This document shows, piece after piece, positions 62,584 through 64,000 of a stretch of 64,000 bases of DNA. The notes beneath the pieces were generated by a model, which saw only the letters and a list, made by a program, of their open reading frames with translations, had not been told where the DNA came from and ran no database searches. The DNA lies in the NCBI GenBank assembly GCA_948469375.1, contig CAOKLO010000001.1, positions 1 through 64,000 of the forward strand, given 5' to 3'. Source of the stretch: an uncultured bacterium. Lineage in GTDB: Bacteria; Bacillota; Clostridia; Oscillospirales; Oscillospiraceae. Position 1 is the stretch's first letter; each line of letters starts with the position of its first letter. Position numbers and translations under genes: made by a program.

Positions 62584-63624
62584 TTATCGGATGGTGATGT
62601 AGTCCGTATATCGCTGATACATCTGCACCATTATTTTTCTGCCATACCGTTCCATATAGTCATAATCGGGATGGCCGTGTTCATTGACAGGAAGCAAAAT
62701 TTTTTGTCTTTCCATTCGATGCCCGTTAAATTTATAGCCATAAGTATATTTTCCCTTTTGCTGCAATATTGCTACCTTGCAAAATAAAAGGATAAATTTG
62801 TTATCTGAATGGTTCCTCAGATGTAACCTCTTCACATCATCCGAAAATACGCAGCCATAAACATGATAGAAATTCTCAACAACACTTCCATTGTAATTGA
62901 CACCCAAAACATTTTGGTCAAATGATGAATTTGGAGTAGCTATCCAGCCTGTAATCCCGTTATTTGAATCAGTTGCGCCGATAAAGGGTATATTGCCAAC
63001 ATCCATATCAGCTTTCGTTAGCCGCTTTCCTGCACTAATGGTGAAGATGTCATCAATATAGTATTCTTTCCATTTTGCTTCATTAAGGGGTTGTATTACC
63101 CCCCCCGTTTGTACAATTCGACCAATAAATGCCTTATATTTTTCGATGAGTTGCTGCTCTCGTTCTTTACAATATGCTTCCATAAAATCAAGATCAGGTT
63201 TGCCAGTTTCGTCAACAGGGAGCATGATTTTTTCTCTGGATATTCGAGCATCATTGATTTCTCGATTGAAGTTATACTTTTTCGACAGCCTGTTCGTAAG
63301 AGCGGCAATAAACAAATAATGATATTTGTTATATCGTTCATTTTTCAGGTGCGTAATATGGTCGCTTGCAACAAAAGCAAAGGGTTCATAAAAACTTGAA
63401 CCAACACTTCCACTATTTGCAAGGCTTAAACAATCAGCAAAAATACGAACTCTTTGTGTATTGGAGACAAAATTATCAACGCCATTGTTCATAGCAGAAG
63501 ATGATACATAGGGCATTTGACCTGGCACATGATTTTCTGATTTTAGACGTTTCCCTCTTTGAATAGTAGGAAATATTTCCGTTAAGAAAAACGGTTTCCA
63601 TTCTCTGTCATTCAAATTAAGCAT
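62584..63624 (-). CDS. hsdS: Restriction-modification specificity subunit (HsdS-type)
   Basis: 346 residues in two homologous halves, each a target-recognition domain plus a conserved helix: EWKPFFLTEIFPTIQRGKRLKSENHVPGQMPYVSSSAMNNGVDNF and KWKEYYIDDIFTISAGKRLTKADMDVGNIPFIGATDSNNGITGW; then KIMLPVDETGKPDLDFMEAY and KILLPVNEHGHPDYDYMERY. Such proteins choose the DNA sequence for type I and BcgI-like enzymes. It overlaps the methyltransferase gene by 8 bases. AT-rich. Confidence 0.92.
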   Translation of the reverse strand: MLNLNDREWKPFFLTEIFPTIQRGKRLKSENHVPGQMPYVSSSAMNNGVDNFVSNTQRVRIFADCLSLANSGSVGSSFYEPFAFVASDHITHLKNERYNKYHYLFIAALTNRLSKKYNFNREINDARISREKIMLPVDETGKPDLDFMEAYCKEREQQLIEKYKAFIGRIVQTGGVIQPLNEAKWKEYYIDDIFTISAGKRLTKADMDVGNIPFIGATDSNNGITGWIATPNSSFDQNVLGVNYNGSVVENFYHVYGCVFSDDVKRLHLRNHSDNKFILLFCKVAILQQKGKYTYGYKFNGHRMERQKILLPVNEHGHPDYDYMERYGRKIMVQMYQRYTDYITIR

Positions 63625-64000
63625 GGCCGTCCTCCTTGAACAGATATTCCCGCCCCTGCATCACCATGGAGAATTCAAAGGTAAGATAATCCCCTATGGT
63701 CTTGATAAAATCTTCTTCTGTGGGGATTTCGTCGTTGAAATAGTAAAAGCTGTGGAGCCATTCGTCTGTTGCTTCAATGGTGGTTTTCACGCAGAATTTT
63801 GTTTCTGTATCAATTCTGTCAAACCACACATCCAGCAAATGCTGTTTCTTATCTTTTGCGGATTCTGTTTCTACAAGGCCAACATGGGCCGCCACTTTAT
63901 AGCCATCGTTTTCAAAGTTGATGAACTTGCATACCTTTTCTGCGGGATGTGGTTCCCCCGCTGTAAACACAGCGATGCAGGGAATTGTGCCTACCCCATA
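63617..64000 (-). CDS. hsdM: N-6 DNA methyltransferase/R-M subunit, C-terminal fragment (5' end outside window)
   Basis: The frame is open to the window edge (YGVGTIPCIAVFTAGEPHPAEKVCKF...) and ends with QGREYLFKEDGHA, so this is the last ~127 residues of a longer protein. The wording IPCIAVFTAGEPHPA, FINFENDGYKV and EATDEWLHSFYYFNDEIPTEEDF is that of HsdM-like or fused methyltransferase subunits encoded with this type of specificity gene. The methylase NPPY motif lies outside the window. Whether it is fused to a nuclease cannot be seen. Confidence 0.78.
   Translation of the reverse strand, partial: YGVGTIPCIAVFTAGEPHPAEKVCKFINFENDGYKVAAHVGLVETESAKDKKQHLLDVWFDRIDTETKFCVKTTIEATDEWLHSFYYFNDEIPTEEDFIKTIGDYLTFEFSMVMQGREYLFKEDGHA

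Overview
The window reads as a chromosomal segment of a GC-rich, anaerobic, Gram-positive, endospore-forming Clostridia of the Oscillospiraceae kind (Flavonifractor / Pseudoflavonifractor / Lawsonibacter / Intestinimonas-like). This is an inference from protein style and gene content: BofA next to a DUF2508 gene, a YtvI-like AI-2E protein, S-layer-homology modules, rubrerythrin, a Na+-type V-ATPase, TnpV, and textbook TTGACA/TATAAT promoters. No rRNA, tRNA or CRISPR array was recognised.

Layout. 1-1.6 kb: 3' end of leuS, then rpsU with its own promoter and two terminators. 1.7-5.6 kb: a serine recombinase followed by two secreted surface proteins, with several inverted repeats and a bracketing 18-bp direct repeat (possible phase variation). 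5.6-8.5 kb (minus strand): a membrane-anchored DUF4015-like protein, bofA with a DUF2508 gene, comF, and a 58-residue ribbon-helix-helix gene with a palindromic operator. 8.5-10.6 kb: a structured leader and RNase J. 10.7-19.7 kb (minus): a complete ten-gene V-type ATPase operon in the Enterococcus hirae ntp order, with a small extra membrane gene and Na+-ligand residues in the c-ring protein. 19.9-33.2 kb (plus): housekeeping genes gdpP, rplI, dnaB, tilS, hpt, ftsH, lepB, metG and tatD; a 135-bp structured element is tandemly duplicated between rplI and dnaB.

33-41.5 kb holds a cold-shock gene with an attenuator-like leader, a small minus-strand block (DUF896, ylmH, nudix, rubrerythrin with a Fur/PerR-like box), an ABC exporter and an AEC transporter fired from back-to-back promoters that share one -35 element, a YtvI-like protein and a membrane-anchored HtrA protease. 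41.6-53 kb is a long minus-strand run from one strong promoter: recJ, rel, a D-aspartate-ligase-like ATP-grasp, an Asp/Glu racemase, a MurE-like ligase with an atypical specificity motif, yhaO and yhaN. This places a probable D-amino-acid/peptidoglycan module in the same run as DNA repair and stringent-response genes. 53-54 kb: mntP under a manganese (yybP-ykoY) riboswitch with a terminator.

54-61 kb: an ABC ATPase/FtsX-type permease pair whose permease carries a very long extracellular coiled coil, an ATP-grasp of the sugar-transfer type, bioY under a promoter overlapped by a BirA operator, and an SprA-like HExxH protein. From about 61.1 kb the DNA becomes visibly AT-richer: a TnpV gene, then (minus strand) a DUF4238 gene, a specificity subunit and the end of an N-6 DNA methyltransferase that runs off the window. 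This is a horizontally acquired restriction-modification island.

Start codons were moved inward from the longest possible reading frame wherever a clear Shine-Dalgarno sequence pointed to a later codon; each entry says so.
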